In this document: piece by piece, positions 34,742 through 42,830 of the stretch
Layout of the letters: every line of letters begins with the position of its first letter
Numbering within the stretch: position 1 is the stretch's first letter
Source: Solobacterium sp.
Lineage (GTDB): Bacteria > Bacillota_I > Bacilli_A > Erysipelotrichales > Erysipelotrichaceae
Reading direction: 5' to 3'
NCBI GenBank assembly: GCA_017430925.1
Contig: JAFRMA010000005.1
Span: 1 to 56,400 of the forward strand
DNA: 56,400 nt
Position numbers and translations under genes: made by a program
The notes under the pieces: model-generated
What the model saw: the letters and a program-made list of their open reading frames with translations, nothing else
The model's database searches: none
What the model was told of the DNA's origin: nothing

Positions 34742-35390
34742 GAAAAAAGACGAACTGGAAATCAAAGAAGAACCGGAAATTTATCCTCTGTCCTCAGATA
34801 CACAGGTATATGCGGAACAGATGGAGATGCCTCTGGAGACCGGACATGCCAAGGCTATACTGGAAGGTCTGCTTTTCATCGTTGGTGATGAAGGACTCAC
34901 TGTAGAACAGGCAATGAGTGTGCTGGAAATCTCCAGACAAAGAGTAGAGATTCTCTTTGATGATCTGATGAAAGAATATGCCGGGGATGATAACCGCGGT
35001 ATTGAAATAGCCAACTATGGAGGAACATACCGCTTCTTAAGTAAAGCGCTTGTGCATGAATACGCGAAGAAACTGTTCCAGATGAACAAACACGCCACAC
35101 TGTCCCAGGCAGCTCTGGAAACTCTGGCAATCATTGCCTACAAGCAGCCGATTACCCGTGTGGAGATCGAAGAGATCCGCGGGGTAGGTGCGGATATGAT
35201 GTTAAGGAAGCTGCTTGCCCGTGATTTAATCAAGGAATCAGGCAGAAGTGATGCTCCGGGAAGACCGATCATTTATGAGGTTACCGAAGAGTTTATGAAT
35301 ACATTCAAGTTGTTAAGCCTGGATGAATTGCCGGAACTGCCGCAGTTCGGGGATATGGAGGATTCAGATGAATTATTCGGCCGTGAGTAA
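34734..35390 (+). CDS. scpB: Segregation and condensation protein B
   Basis: 218 residues, partner of ScpA in the SMC complex. Family blocks are AILEGLLFIVGDEGLTVEQ, LETLAIIAYKQPITRVEIEEIRGV and GRSDAPGRPIIYEVTEEF, forming tandem winged helices. The N-terminus carries about 35 extra charged residues. Its start overlaps scpA and its end overlaps the SGNH gene by 23 nt, so all are one operon. Confidence 0.96.
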   Translation: MTEKKDELEIKEEPEIYPLSSDTQVYAEQMEMPLETGHAKAILEGLLFIVGDEGLTVEQAMSVLEISRQRVEILFDDLMKEYAGDDNRGIEIANYGGTYRFLSKALVHEYAKKLFQMNKHATLSQAALETLAIIAYKQPITRVEIEEIRGVGADMMLRKLLARDLIKESGRSDAPGRPIIYEVTEEFMNTFKLLSLDELPELPQFGDMEDSDELFGRE

Positions 35391-36138
35391 ATGTCTGCGC
35401 TGTGTGATGGCTGGTTTCCTGGCAATTATGGTCTGTTTTGTGCCTGTACGCGGAGATGAAAAAGAAGAAGAGTACACATACAACTGCCGTACGATCGATA
35501 CGTATGACTACCGGTTTCCGGTGCCTTACAGCGAATATATTGAAGAAAGCTACTACGATGACGCGTTCTTCGCGGGTGATTCCCGGATGGGCGCATTCCT
35601 GCTGTACGGTACACATGAGAACCGGAATGTTGCGTATGCGACTTCCGTAAGCATGATGACACTGGATATCACCAAGGTGGATATGGTGGATGAGGACGTT
35701 ACGCTGTATCAGTTACTGACAGAGTGTGATAAGAATAATATTTATATTCTGATCGGTATTAATGAGATCCGCAATCCGAACTTCATCGTCTTCGGTGAAA
35801 TGCTTCAGGAACTGATCACCAAGATCAAGAATAAGAATCCCTGGGTCAATCTCTATCTGATCCTGGCATATCATCCGGATTATATTTCCAACCTGCCGGA
35901 GCCGAAATTATCGGAGCACCTGCAGGACCTGAATACGACGCTGATCAATCTGGCAATCATCAATCATACGTATTATCTGGATCCGGATAACGGTCTGGAT
36001 GATGAGAACGGTACGATAATTGATGCGTATGTATGGGATGGACTTCATCTGAATGTGGATGGGGCCAGAGCCTTTGAAGAATATATAGACACACATGTGG
36101 TAAGGAGTGAAAGATATGTTAAAGAAGTTTGTGAGTAG
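35368..36138 (+). CDS. Secreted SGNH/GDSL-type hydrolase
   Basis: 256 residues. A hydrophobic signal segment (CVMAGFLAIMVCFVPVRGDE) is followed by an SGNH domain: FAGDSRMGAF (nucleophile Ser), GINEIRN (Asn) and DGLHLN (Asp/His). Enzymes of this type remove acyl or acetyl groups from envelope polymers or lipids; the substrate is unknown. TGGAGG precedes ATG 35368, inside the end of scpB. It overlaps the lipoprotein gene by 23 nt. Confidence 0.84.
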   Translation: MNYSAVSKCLRCVMAGFLAIMVCFVPVRGDEKEEEYTYNCRTIDTYDYRFPVPYSEYIEESYYDDAFFAGDSRMGAFLLYGTHENRNVAYATSVSMMTLDITKVDMVDEDVTLYQLLTECDKNNIYILIGINEIRNPNFIVFGEMLQELITKIKNKNPWVNLYLILAYHPDYISNLPEPKLSEHLQDLNTTLINLAIINHTYYLDPDNGLDDENGTIIDAYVWDGLHLNVDGARAFEEYIDTHVVRSERYVKEVCE

Positions 36139-36568
36139 TTTGCTGGTCATTCTGGTATTGGTTGGTTGTTCCTCCGGAGGTGGTTCTTCCTCATCCAAGG
36201 CCACTGCAGGAGATATCGCTGCTTCACTGGTGAAAGATCTGAAACTGGAAGAGAAGGTAGTCAGTACCGAAGACCGGATTATACAAGGTCTGATGTTCTT
36301 CCCGGAAGATTCCGTGGAAGAAAGCGCGCTGTACCTGTCCAACGATAAGAAGGCAGACACGGTAGGTGTATTCAAGGCAAAAGATGCTGAAAAATGCAAG
36401 GAATGCATTGAAACTTATCGTGAGACACTGAAATCCCAGATGCAGAGTTATGCGCCGGGAGAAACATTCAAGGTAGACAGTGCAATCATCGAAGAGAAGA
36501 ACGGGTTTGTGATCTTTGTGATCTGCGACAACCTTGAGGATGCCCGGAAGATCGTAGAAAAACTCTAG
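36116..36568 (+). CDS. DUF4358 family lipoprotein
   Basis: 150 residues. MLKKFVSSLLVILVLVGCSS is a lipoprotein signal with Cys at residue 18, then a Gly/Ser linker and a DUF4358 domain (ESALYLSNDKKADTVGVFKA, IFVICDNLEDARKIV). The function is unknown, but these lipoproteins often accompany SGNH hydrolases. ATG 36116 has AAGGAG 8 nt upstream, better than GTG 36107. A weak hairpin with a T-run (about 36578-36608) may end the scpA operon. Confidence 0.82.
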   Translation: MLKKFVSSLLVILVLVGCSSGGGSSSSKATAGDIAASLVKDLKLEEKVVSTEDRIIQGLMFFPEDSVEESALYLSNDKKADTVGVFKAKDAEKCKECIETYRETLKSQMQSYAPGETFKVDSAIIEEKNGFVIFVICDNLEDARKIVEKL

Positions 36569-36685
36569 AATACAGTAAAAGCGCTGATCACCAGGTTGGT
36601 GCTTTTTCTGTCTGCGGATATTGATCTGTCACAGATGGATTTATCATGGCGTATTCCGTCTTGAAAGTATACAATGGTAATTGTG

Positions 36686-37174
36686 ATGAAAATGAATATA
36701 CGTAAAGCGGAAGAAAGAGATATACCGGAACTTAAGCGGTTATTGCTGCAGGTGCTGAATATCCATGCGGAAGGAAGACCGGATCTTTTTATTCCAAATA
36801 CAACAAAGTATACAGATGACGAACTGCGGGAACTGATTCATGATCCGGATATCTCTATTTTTGCGGCAGATACCGGAGAACAGCTTGCCGGTTATGTTTT
36901 CTGTATGCTGAAACGACGTCTACACAACAACAATATGCATGATATTACAACACTGTTTATCGATGATCTATGCGTGGATGAAAGTATGCGGCGACATCAT
37001 GTCGGGGTGCAGCTGCTGGAATACGCGGAGGAATATGCCAGATCACTTGGCTGTTATAATATCACTTTGAATGTATGGGCATTCAACGAACAAGCCTGTC
37101 GTTTTTATGAAAAGATGGGAATGAGACCGCAGGAGACGGTCATGGAAAAAATCTTGGGAGGAAAGAAAGAATGA
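36686..37174 (+). CDS. GNAT family N-acetyltransferase
   Basis: 162 residues. The GNAT fold is shown by the start MNIRKAEERDIPELKRLL, LCVDESMRRHHVGVQLLEYA (acetyl-CoA motif, slightly changed to RRHHVG) and NEQACRFYEKMGM. Target unknown. Three in-frame ATGs (36674, 36686, 36692) compete; TACAAT at 36670-36675 implies transcription from about 36682, favouring 36686. No ribosome site is visible. Overlaps the next gene by ATGA. Confidence 0.82.
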   Translation: MKMNIRKAEERDIPELKRLLLQVLNIHAEGRPDLFIPNTTKYTDDELRELIHDPDISIFAADTGEQLAGYVFCMLKRRLHNNNMHDITTLFIDDLCVDESMRRHHVGVQLLEYAEEYARSLGCYNITLNVWAFNEQACRFYEKMGMRPQETVMEKILGGKKE

Positions 37175-38016
37175 GTACAAATCAGAATCCGGAAAACTGC
37201 AATCACAATTGTGATAACTGTTCAGCGAACTGCGGGGAAAGACAGAGCGGACCGCAGGATTTCCGTGTGGAAGCCAATCCACGTTCCAGTATTAAGAAAA
37301 TGATCGGAATCGTATCCGGCAAGGGCGGTGTAGGCAAGTCCTTTGTGACATCGATCCTGGCTTCGCATATGACAAAGAAGGGATACCGCTGCGCGATCCT
37401 GGACGGAGATATTACCGGACCAAGTATCGGGAAAGCTTTTGGTATTCATGAAAAAGCAAACGGTGATGGTGAACTGATCTTCCCGGCACAGACAAAGACA
37501 GGTATCCAGGTAATCAGCGCGAATATGCTGCTGGAAGATGAAAGCCAGCCGATCATCTGGAGAGGACCGCTGGTTGCGGGTATTCTGAAACAATTCTATC
37601 AGGAAGTATTATGGAAAGATGTAGACTACATGTTCGTGGATATGCCTCCGGGAACCGGTGATGTACCTCTGACTGCTTTCCAGTCGCTGCCTTTAGACGG
37701 AATCGTCATTGTCACGACACCTCAGGAACTGGTCGGTATGATCGTGGAAAAGGCGATAAACATGGCCAAGATGATGAATATTCCGATTCTTGGTGTCGTT
37801 GAAAACATGAGTTATGTAGAATGCGGCAAATGCGGTGAGAAGATTTATGTCTTTGGCAAGTCTCATCTGGATGAAACCGCAGAGAAATACGGACTCCCGA
37901 TCCTGGGAAGGATCCCTCTTCGTGAAGAGACCGCGCTGGCATCCGATGAAGGAAATATCGAAGATATTCTGGTGCCGGAGATCTTTGCGGCTGTGGATGT
38001 GATTGAAAGTATCTGA
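37171..38016 (+). CDS. Mrp/NBP35 family iron-sulfur carrier ATPase
   Basis: 281 residues. Loads Fe-S clusters onto apoproteins. The N-terminus has four spaced cysteines (CNHNCDNCSANC), as in NBP35 proteins, then a deviant Walker A GKGGVGKS, DGDITGPS, DMPPGTGDVPLT and the C-terminal CGKC that holds the bridging cluster. GGAGGAAAG precedes the ATG, which overlaps the GNAT stop. Confidence 0.93.
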   Translation: MSTNQNPENCNHNCDNCSANCGERQSGPQDFRVEANPRSSIKKMIGIVSGKGGVGKSFVTSILASHMTKKGYRCAILDGDITGPSIGKAFGIHEKANGDGELIFPAQTKTGIQVISANMLLEDESQPIIWRGPLVAGILKQFYQEVLWKDVDYMFVDMPPGTGDVPLTAFQSLPLDGIVIVTTPQELVGMIVEKAINMAKMMNIPILGVVENMSYVECGKCGEKIYVFGKSHLDETAEKYGLPILGRIPLREETALASDEGNIEDILVPEIFAAVDVIESI

Positions 38017-38019
38017 AAA

Positions 38020-38062
38020 TTCAGATTATCTTCAGGTAATCTTCACATAACTTCAATAGAAT
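38020..38062 (+). promoter_or_regulatory. Phased TTCA repeats and -10 upstream of the two-component genes
   Basis: TTCA occurs at 38020, 38031, 38042 and 38052, that is every 11, 11 and 10 nt, within related units (ATTATCTTCA, GTAATCTTCA, CATAACTTCA). The last copy abuts a -10-like TAGAAT (38057-38062). No normal -35 is present. Direct repeats at about 11 bp on one helix face are typical of OmpR/PhoB-family binding sites, so this probably serves autoactivation by the response regulator encoded next. Confidence 0.65.
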
Positions 38063-38080
38063 CATTACAGGAGGGCAGTT

Positions 38081-38758
38081 ATGGCAAAGATACTGATTAC
38101 AGATGATGAACCGAAGATCCGTGAAATGATCCGTAAATATGCGCAGTATGAGGGCTTTGATGTGACGGAAGCTGCCGATGGCATGGAAGCCGTGGAACTG
38201 TGTACGGAACGGAACTTTGATCTGGTGATCATGGATATCATGATGCCGAACCTGGATGGTTTTTCTGCGGTCAAGGAGATCCGCAGGATCCGCCCGCAGA
38301 TTGCTGTAATCATGTTGTCTGCGCTGGGTGAGGAATACGATAAAGTCCATGGTTTCGATCTCGGTGTAGATGATTATGTAGTGAAACCGTTTTCGGGTAA
38401 GGAACTGATGATGCGTATTCATGCGATCCTGAAACGGGTGAATCCGCAGGCTTCCGCATCGGAAGTATATACGATCAACGGAATGGTGATCGATTGTTCC
38501 GCCAGAACCGTGCATATTGACGGAGTAAGGGTGAACCTGTCCCCGAAAGAATATGAGTTATTAGTCTATCTTGTGCGAAACACAGGGATTGCCCTGACCA
38601 GGGAACAGATCCTGCAGACAGTCTGGGGATATGACTTTTTCGGTGATGACCGTACATTGGACACCCATATCAAGCTTCTGCGGAAGAATCTCGGAGAATA
38701 CAGCAGATATATCGTTACGTTAAGAGGAGTAGGATATCGTTTTGAAAAAGAAAGTTAG
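38081..38758 (+). CDS. OmpR/PhoB-family response regulator
   Basis: 225 residues. Receiver domain with acidic pair DD (8-9), phosphoacceptor Asp52 (IMDIMMP) and Lys102 (VKPF), then a winged-helix DNA-binding domain (LSPKEYELLVYL, GYDFFGDDRTLDTHI, RGVGYRF). AGGAGGG precedes ATG 38081. The kinase gene starts before its stop, so the pair is co-translated. The stimulus is not evident from neighbours. Confidence 0.95.
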   Translation: MAKILITDDEPKIREMIRKYAQYEGFDVTEAADGMEAVELCTERNFDLVIMDIMMPNLDGFSAVKEIRRIRPQIAVIMLSALGEEYDKVHGFDLGVDDYVVKPFSGKELMMRIHAILKRVNPQASASEVYTINGMVIDCSARTVHIDGVRVNLSPKEYELLVYLVRNTGIALTREQILQTVWGYDFFGDDRTLDTHIKLLRKNLGEYSRYIVTLRGVGYRFEKES

Positions 38759-40133
38759 TCTGAACGGAAAAATAGCGGTATATCTGCTCATCTTCACAGC
38801 TCTGATGCTAGGTGTGATTGCCGTTCTGCAGACACAGCTTTTGGAACCGATGTACAAGTCATCCAAAATCAGTTCGGTCAAGGCGGCTGCGGCAGAGATT
38901 GAAGAAGAACTTGGGGACGATGAAGATCTGCTGAATACCATGTATAAAGTCGCGGAAGAACAAGATGTGTGTATCCGTATTCTTTACAGCGGAAAAGATT
39001 TTGCGACCGGATATATGGGTTGTCCTCTGTACCGGATGAATGACCGGGATATCCTCTGGGAACTGTCTAAGGCAGAAGCCAACGGCAACGAGTATCTCAA
39101 CGATGAAGCAAACAACATGATGGACAGCAGGTCTGTCGATAATATCATCTACACAAAGATCGTTGATGAGAATCCCCCGAAAATCATCATGGTCAATGCA
39201 AGTATCACCCCGCTCAGCGCCACGATCCAGACTCTGCGCAGACAGTTGCTGATCATTGCCGGAGTCATGATCCTCGGCGTACTGATCCTGGTATACTTCA
39301 TGAACCACGATATTGCCCGTCCCTTAAACAAGATCAATACTGCTGCGAAGAAACTTTCCGGCGGTGAATATGAAGTCAGTGAAGACACCAACAAGTATCT
39401 GGAAGCCTACGAACTGAATGAAACACTTTCCCAGGCAGCTTCGGATATCCGGAAAGCCGATCAGGCCAAAAGAGATCTGATCAGTAACGTATCCCATGAT
39501 CTGCGTACACCGCTGACTATGATCACCGGATATGGTGAAATGATGCGGGATCTTCCCGGTGAAAAGACCGATGAGAATCTTCAGGTTGTCATTGATGAAG
39601 CGAAGAGATTATCTTATCTGGTCAATGATCTGCTGGATCTTTCGAGACTCCAGGAAGGCAAAATTGTCCTGCACAAGGAAAACTTTGATCTATCCGGAAT
39701 GATCACAGAAGAACTGCGTAAATACGACGTATACAAGGTGAATGAAGGCTTTGAAATCACCGGAGAAATCGATCCGGATCTTGAGGCCTATGGAGATGTT
39801 GCCAGAATACGACAGGTACTGAATAACTTCATGACCAATGCGGTCAACTATTCCGGAGATGCCCGGAAGATCATCGTACGGGCTCACCGGCAGGGTGAAC
39901 GTGTACTGGTGGAAGTACAGGACTTCGGCGAAGGAATCGAAGAGAACCGTCTGAAGGATATCTGGGACAGGTACTACAAGATCGACAAGGCGCATGTGCG
40001 TTTCAGCCAGGGCAGCGGGATCGGTCTGGCAATCGTCAAGGAGATTCTCGATCTTCATGAGACAACCTATGGTGTACGAAGCAAGGTCAACGAAGGATCT
40101 GTCTTCTGGTTTACTTTACCTGCGGCAAAATAA
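38742..40133 (+). CDS. Sensor histidine kinase
   Basis: 463 residues. Two membrane helices (about 11-30 and 169-187) frame an extracellular sensor domain of about 140 residues. HAMP, HisKA (SNVSHDLRTPLTMITGYGEM, His252) and HATPase (NNFMTNAVNYS, DFGEGI, GSGIGLAI) follow. The start is TTG 38742, with AGGAG about 13 nt upstream; no better start precedes the first helix. Cognate partner of the upstream regulator. Its 3' end overlaps the convergent A24 gene by 18 nt. Confidence 0.94.
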   Translation: MKKKVSLNGKIAVYLLIFTALMLGVIAVLQTQLLEPMYKSSKISSVKAAAAEIEEELGDDEDLLNTMYKVAEEQDVCIRILYSGKDFATGYMGCPLYRMNDRDILWELSKAEANGNEYLNDEANNMMDSRSVDNIIYTKIVDENPPKIIMVNASITPLSATIQTLRRQLLIIAGVMILGVLILVYFMNHDIARPLNKINTAAKKLSGGEYEVSEDTNKYLEAYELNETLSQAASDIRKADQAKRDLISNVSHDLRTPLTMITGYGEMMRDLPGEKTDENLQVVIDEAKRLSYLVNDLLDLSRLQEGKIVLHKENFDLSGMITEELRKYDVYKVNEGFEITGEIDPDLEAYGDVARIRQVLNNFMTNAVNYSGDARKIIVRAHRQGERVLVEVQDFGEGIEENRLKDIWDRYYKIDKAHVRFSQGSGIGLAIVKEILDLHETTYGVRSKVNEGSVFWFTLPAAK

Positions 40134-40661
40134 CATCACAAACAGAAAACCGGCAGTGAGATAGGGCGCAAACCGTATTTCCTGCCTCTTTTTTAATCTT
40201 CCGGCAGAATTACATAATGCGAACAGGCACGCGCAGGCAAGAGCTGTAAAGAAATATCTGCTGTAGGAAATACTCCACGCAAGGATCATCTTTGTATCTC
40301 CCCAGCCCATGAACCCCAGGGAAGAGAGAATCACACAGAGAATCACTGTAAATATATAGACCTGAAGATGTATACCTTTTGGTGATGATAATACCACTAA
40401 TCCGATACTGCAGAGATCCGGGATCTCCCCGCAGCGCAGATCCGTGACCGCCGCAAGATACAGGAACGGGAAAAACAAGACCAGCGTATCCTCGGGCATG
40501 ACCGGCAATATACATAAAACCAGATGATAAAGAAGCACCAGAAAGAACGGCCGGCCGAAATCAAGGATACAAAAGTGATCCGTCATTCCGCAGTAATGCC
40601 TGGAACAGATCTCCGCCAGCCCTGTCATACATAGATCTAGCACAAACAGATAGATTGTCAT
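40116..40661 (-). CDS. Prepilin peptidase-like A24 membrane protease
   Basis: 181 residues, strongly hydrophobic. Contains the two catalytic Asp motifs of A24 peptidases: AVTDLRCGEIP and GWGDTKMI, plus RFAPYLTAGFLF near the end. It lacks the N-terminal cytoplasmic methyltransferase domain of full-length PilD/ComC, so it would be a peptidase only. No pilin or competence genes are visible here. A -10-like TATATA at 40670-40675 lies almost against the ATG, with AGG between. Confidence 0.8.
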   Translation of the reverse strand: MTIYLFVLDLCMTGLAEICSRHYCGMTDHFCILDFGRPFFLVLLYHLVLCILPVMPEDTLVLFFPFLYLAAVTDLRCGEIPDLCSIGLVVLSSPKGIHLQVYIFTVILCVILSSLGFMGWGDTKMILAWSISYSRYFFTALACACLFALCNSAGRLKKRQEIRFAPYLTAGFLFVMLFCRR

Positions 40662-40725
40662 CTACCTGTTATATAGTCAGAATATGAAGAATTCCCTGAG
40701 ATAGTTTTCTTTTCATGAAAGAGTG

Positions 40726-40734
40726 TGCTATGAT
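40726..40734 (+). promoter_or_regulatory. Extended -10 promoter for the TSCPD gene
   Basis: TGcTATGAT. Start expected near 40741, giving a leader of about 17 nt with the ribosome site GAGGAAAAGGA, a conventional arrangement in contrast to several neighbours. Confidence 0.65.
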
Positions 40735-40757
40735 TTACAAGTTAGCGAGGAAAAGGA

Positions 40758-41015
40758 ATGTCAGAGAAGTTTACGTATAAGACAAAAGGGGTATGTTCAA
40801 ACAGAATTGAACTCCAGGTAAATAACAATATTATTGAAGACTGTGCAATCATCGGCGGCTGTCCGGGTAATACGGCAGCTGTAGCCAAACTGGTCATCGG
40901 CCACGATGTCGATGAAATCATTAATATGCTGGACGGCACGAGATGCGGATTTAAACCAACATCCTGCCCGGATCAGTTAGCGAAAGCACTTCGCAGCTAT
41001 AAAGCCAGTCTGTAG
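40758..41015 (+). CDS. TSCPD domain protein (TIGR03905 family)
   Basis: 85 residues. FTYKTKGVCSNRIELQV, CAIIGGCPGNTAAVAKL and GTRCGFKPTSCPDQLAKAL match a short family related to the TSCPD tail of some ribonucleotide reductases. It has conserved cysteines and glycine turns; the function is unknown. Its last codons and stop are part of the following terminator hairpin, so the stem also encodes the C-terminal KASL. Confidence 0.9.
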   Translation: MSEKFTYKTKGVCSNRIELQVNNNIIEDCAIIGGCPGNTAAVAKLVIGHDVDEIINMLDGTRCGFKPTSCPDQLAKALRSYKASL

Positions 41016-41030
41016 AATCTGGCTTTTTTT
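41001..41030 (+). terminator. Terminator overlapping the TSCPD stop codon
   Basis: AAAGCCAG (41001-41008) pairs with CTGGCTTT (41019-41026); the T-run ends at 41030. The stop codon lies in the loop. It ends only 9 nt before the ABC exporter start. Confidence 0.85.
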
Positions 41031-41039
41031 CAAGAGGGT

Positions 41040-42830
41040 ATGACTAAAAGAGCGTTTCTTCACAAATATCTTACGGGGAATTATCTGAAGATGATCCTGA
41101 TGCTTACACTGGCAGTAACGGCAGTGTTTTTAAGCTTGTTATCACCGCTGGTGTTCAGTTATTTCATCGATTATATCATTGATATGAAGCCGATTCAGAG
41201 TCCCGTACTTGCTGGTGTTATCCAGATGCTCGGCGGGGTGGAGTATCTTCGCGGACATTTGTGGATCGGCGGTATTCTGGTCATTACGATCTACGGTTTA
41301 TCTGCGTTATCCATGTTTCTGCGCAGTTATCTCAGCGGCAGGATCGCGGAAGATATGACCTACCGGATCCGTAATGACCTGTACAGGCATCTGCAGAGAC
41401 TTCCGTACAGTTACCATGTGACATCCAAGACCGGTGAGCTGATCCAGAAGTGTACCAGTGATGTGGACCAGATCCGCAGAGTATTCGGCGGTCAGTTACA
41501 GCAGATGGTTCGCTCGGTATGCATGGTTACGATTGCCTGCTATATCTTGTTTCGTCTGAATGCACAGCTGGCATGGAAAGCTGTGATCCTGATGCCGGTA
41601 CTGTTTCTTTATGCGTTTTTCTTCTACAAGCGCAATCAGAAGGCCTTCCTGGAAATGGATGAATCAGAAGCCCGATTTACAGCCGCTGTACAGGAGAATC
41701 TGGCAGGAATCCGGGTCGTCAAAGCATTCGGCCGTGAGAAGTACGAGATCGAGCGTTTTGACCACTTTAACGATGAATACAGGGAATTGAATTTCAGCTT
41801 GTTAAAGCTGCTGGGCAAGTACTGGTCCAGTTCGGATATCATCAGTATGATGCAGACACTGATCGTTTTGTTTGCCGGTATTGCGGAAGCCAGAAGGGGA
41901 AATCTCACGATTGGTAATTTCTTTGTCTTTGTCAATTACGAATCCATGATCCTGTGGCCTCTGCGCCAGCTGGGAAGGATCCTGGCAGACTTTGGTAAGA
42001 GTAGTGTATCCATCGGACGTTTGATCGATATCTTTGACGCGAAAGAAGAAGATATGACTACCGGAGTATCACCGGAAATCAAGGGAGATATCGTCTTTGA
42101 TCATGTCGGTTTCCAGTACGATGACGGTACGGTACCGGTACTGAAGGATATCTCCATGCATATCAAACCGGGAGAAACCGTGGCCATCATCGGACCTACA
42201 GGTTCCGGTAAATCTTCCTTGGTTCACCTGTTATCCGGGTTATACGATTATACTTCCGGCAGTATCAAAATCGATGGTACTGAGCTGCGGGATATCCGCA
42301 AGGATCATCTGCGCCGGAATGTCGGTATAGTCCTGCAGGAACCTTTCCTGTTCTCCCGTACGATTTATGACAACATTCACCTGAACCACGAAAACGCGTC
42401 AATGAAGGATGTGGAAAAAGCTGCGGCGGTAGCCTCTGTCCATCACGTGATCAAGGAATTTGACCAGGGATACGATACCCTGATCGGAGAGAAGGGTGTA
42501 ACCCTGTCCGGCGGACAGAAACAGCGTATAGCGATTGCCCGTACGGTGCTGAATGATAATAAAGTACTGATTTTTGATGATTCTCTTTCCGCAGTAGATA
42601 CAGAGACTGACGCAGAGATCCGTAAAGGTATCCAGAGTCTGAATGCGGGAATTACCACGATCATCATCACCCAGAGAGTAAACAGCGCCCAGGATGCGGA
42701 TAAGATCTTTGTGCTGGAAGACGGACAGATCACCCAGGAAGGAACCCACAGGGAACTGATCCATCAGGAGGGTCTGTACAAGCGTATCTATGAGATACAG
42801 TCATCGTACGTGAAAGGCGGTGATGAGTAA
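41040..42830 (+). CDS. ABC exporter half-transporter, degenerate-site subunit
   Basis: 596 residues: six-helix exporter domain then an ATPase. Walker A GPTGSGKSS and signature LSGGQKQR are normal, but Walker B reads LIFDDSLSAVD (Asp for the catalytic Glu) and the switch His is Gln (IITQRVNS). This matches the inactive-site half of TM287/288-type heterodimeric exporters. The ribosome site AAGAGGG is unusually close to ATG 41040, and the TSCPD terminator lies just upstream, so expression may depend on read-through. Overlaps the next gene by 1 nt. Confidence 0.92.
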   Translation: MTKRAFLHKYLTGNYLKMILMLTLAVTAVFLSLLSPLVFSYFIDYIIDMKPIQSPVLAGVIQMLGGVEYLRGHLWIGGILVITIYGLSALSMFLRSYLSGRIAEDMTYRIRNDLYRHLQRLPYSYHVTSKTGELIQKCTSDVDQIRRVFGGQLQQMVRSVCMVTIACYILFRLNAQLAWKAVILMPVLFLYAFFFYKRNQKAFLEMDESEARFTAAVQENLAGIRVVKAFGREKYEIERFDHFNDEYRELNFSLLKLLGKYWSSSDIISMMQTLIVLFAGIAEARRGNLTIGNFFVFVNYESMILWPLRQLGRILADFGKSSVSIGRLIDIFDAKEEDMTTGVSPEIKGDIVFDHVGFQYDDGTVPVLKDISMHIKPGETVAIIGPTGSGKSSLVHLLSGLYDYTSGSIKIDGTELRDIRKDHLRRNVGIVLQEPFLFSRTIYDNIHLNHENASMKDVEKAAAVASVHHVIKEFDQGYDTLIGEKGVTLSGGQKQRIAIARTVLNDNKVLIFDDSLSAVDTETDAEIRKGIQSLNAGITTIIITQRVNSAQDADKIFVLEDGQITQEGTHRELIHQEGLYKRIYEIQSSYVKGGDE

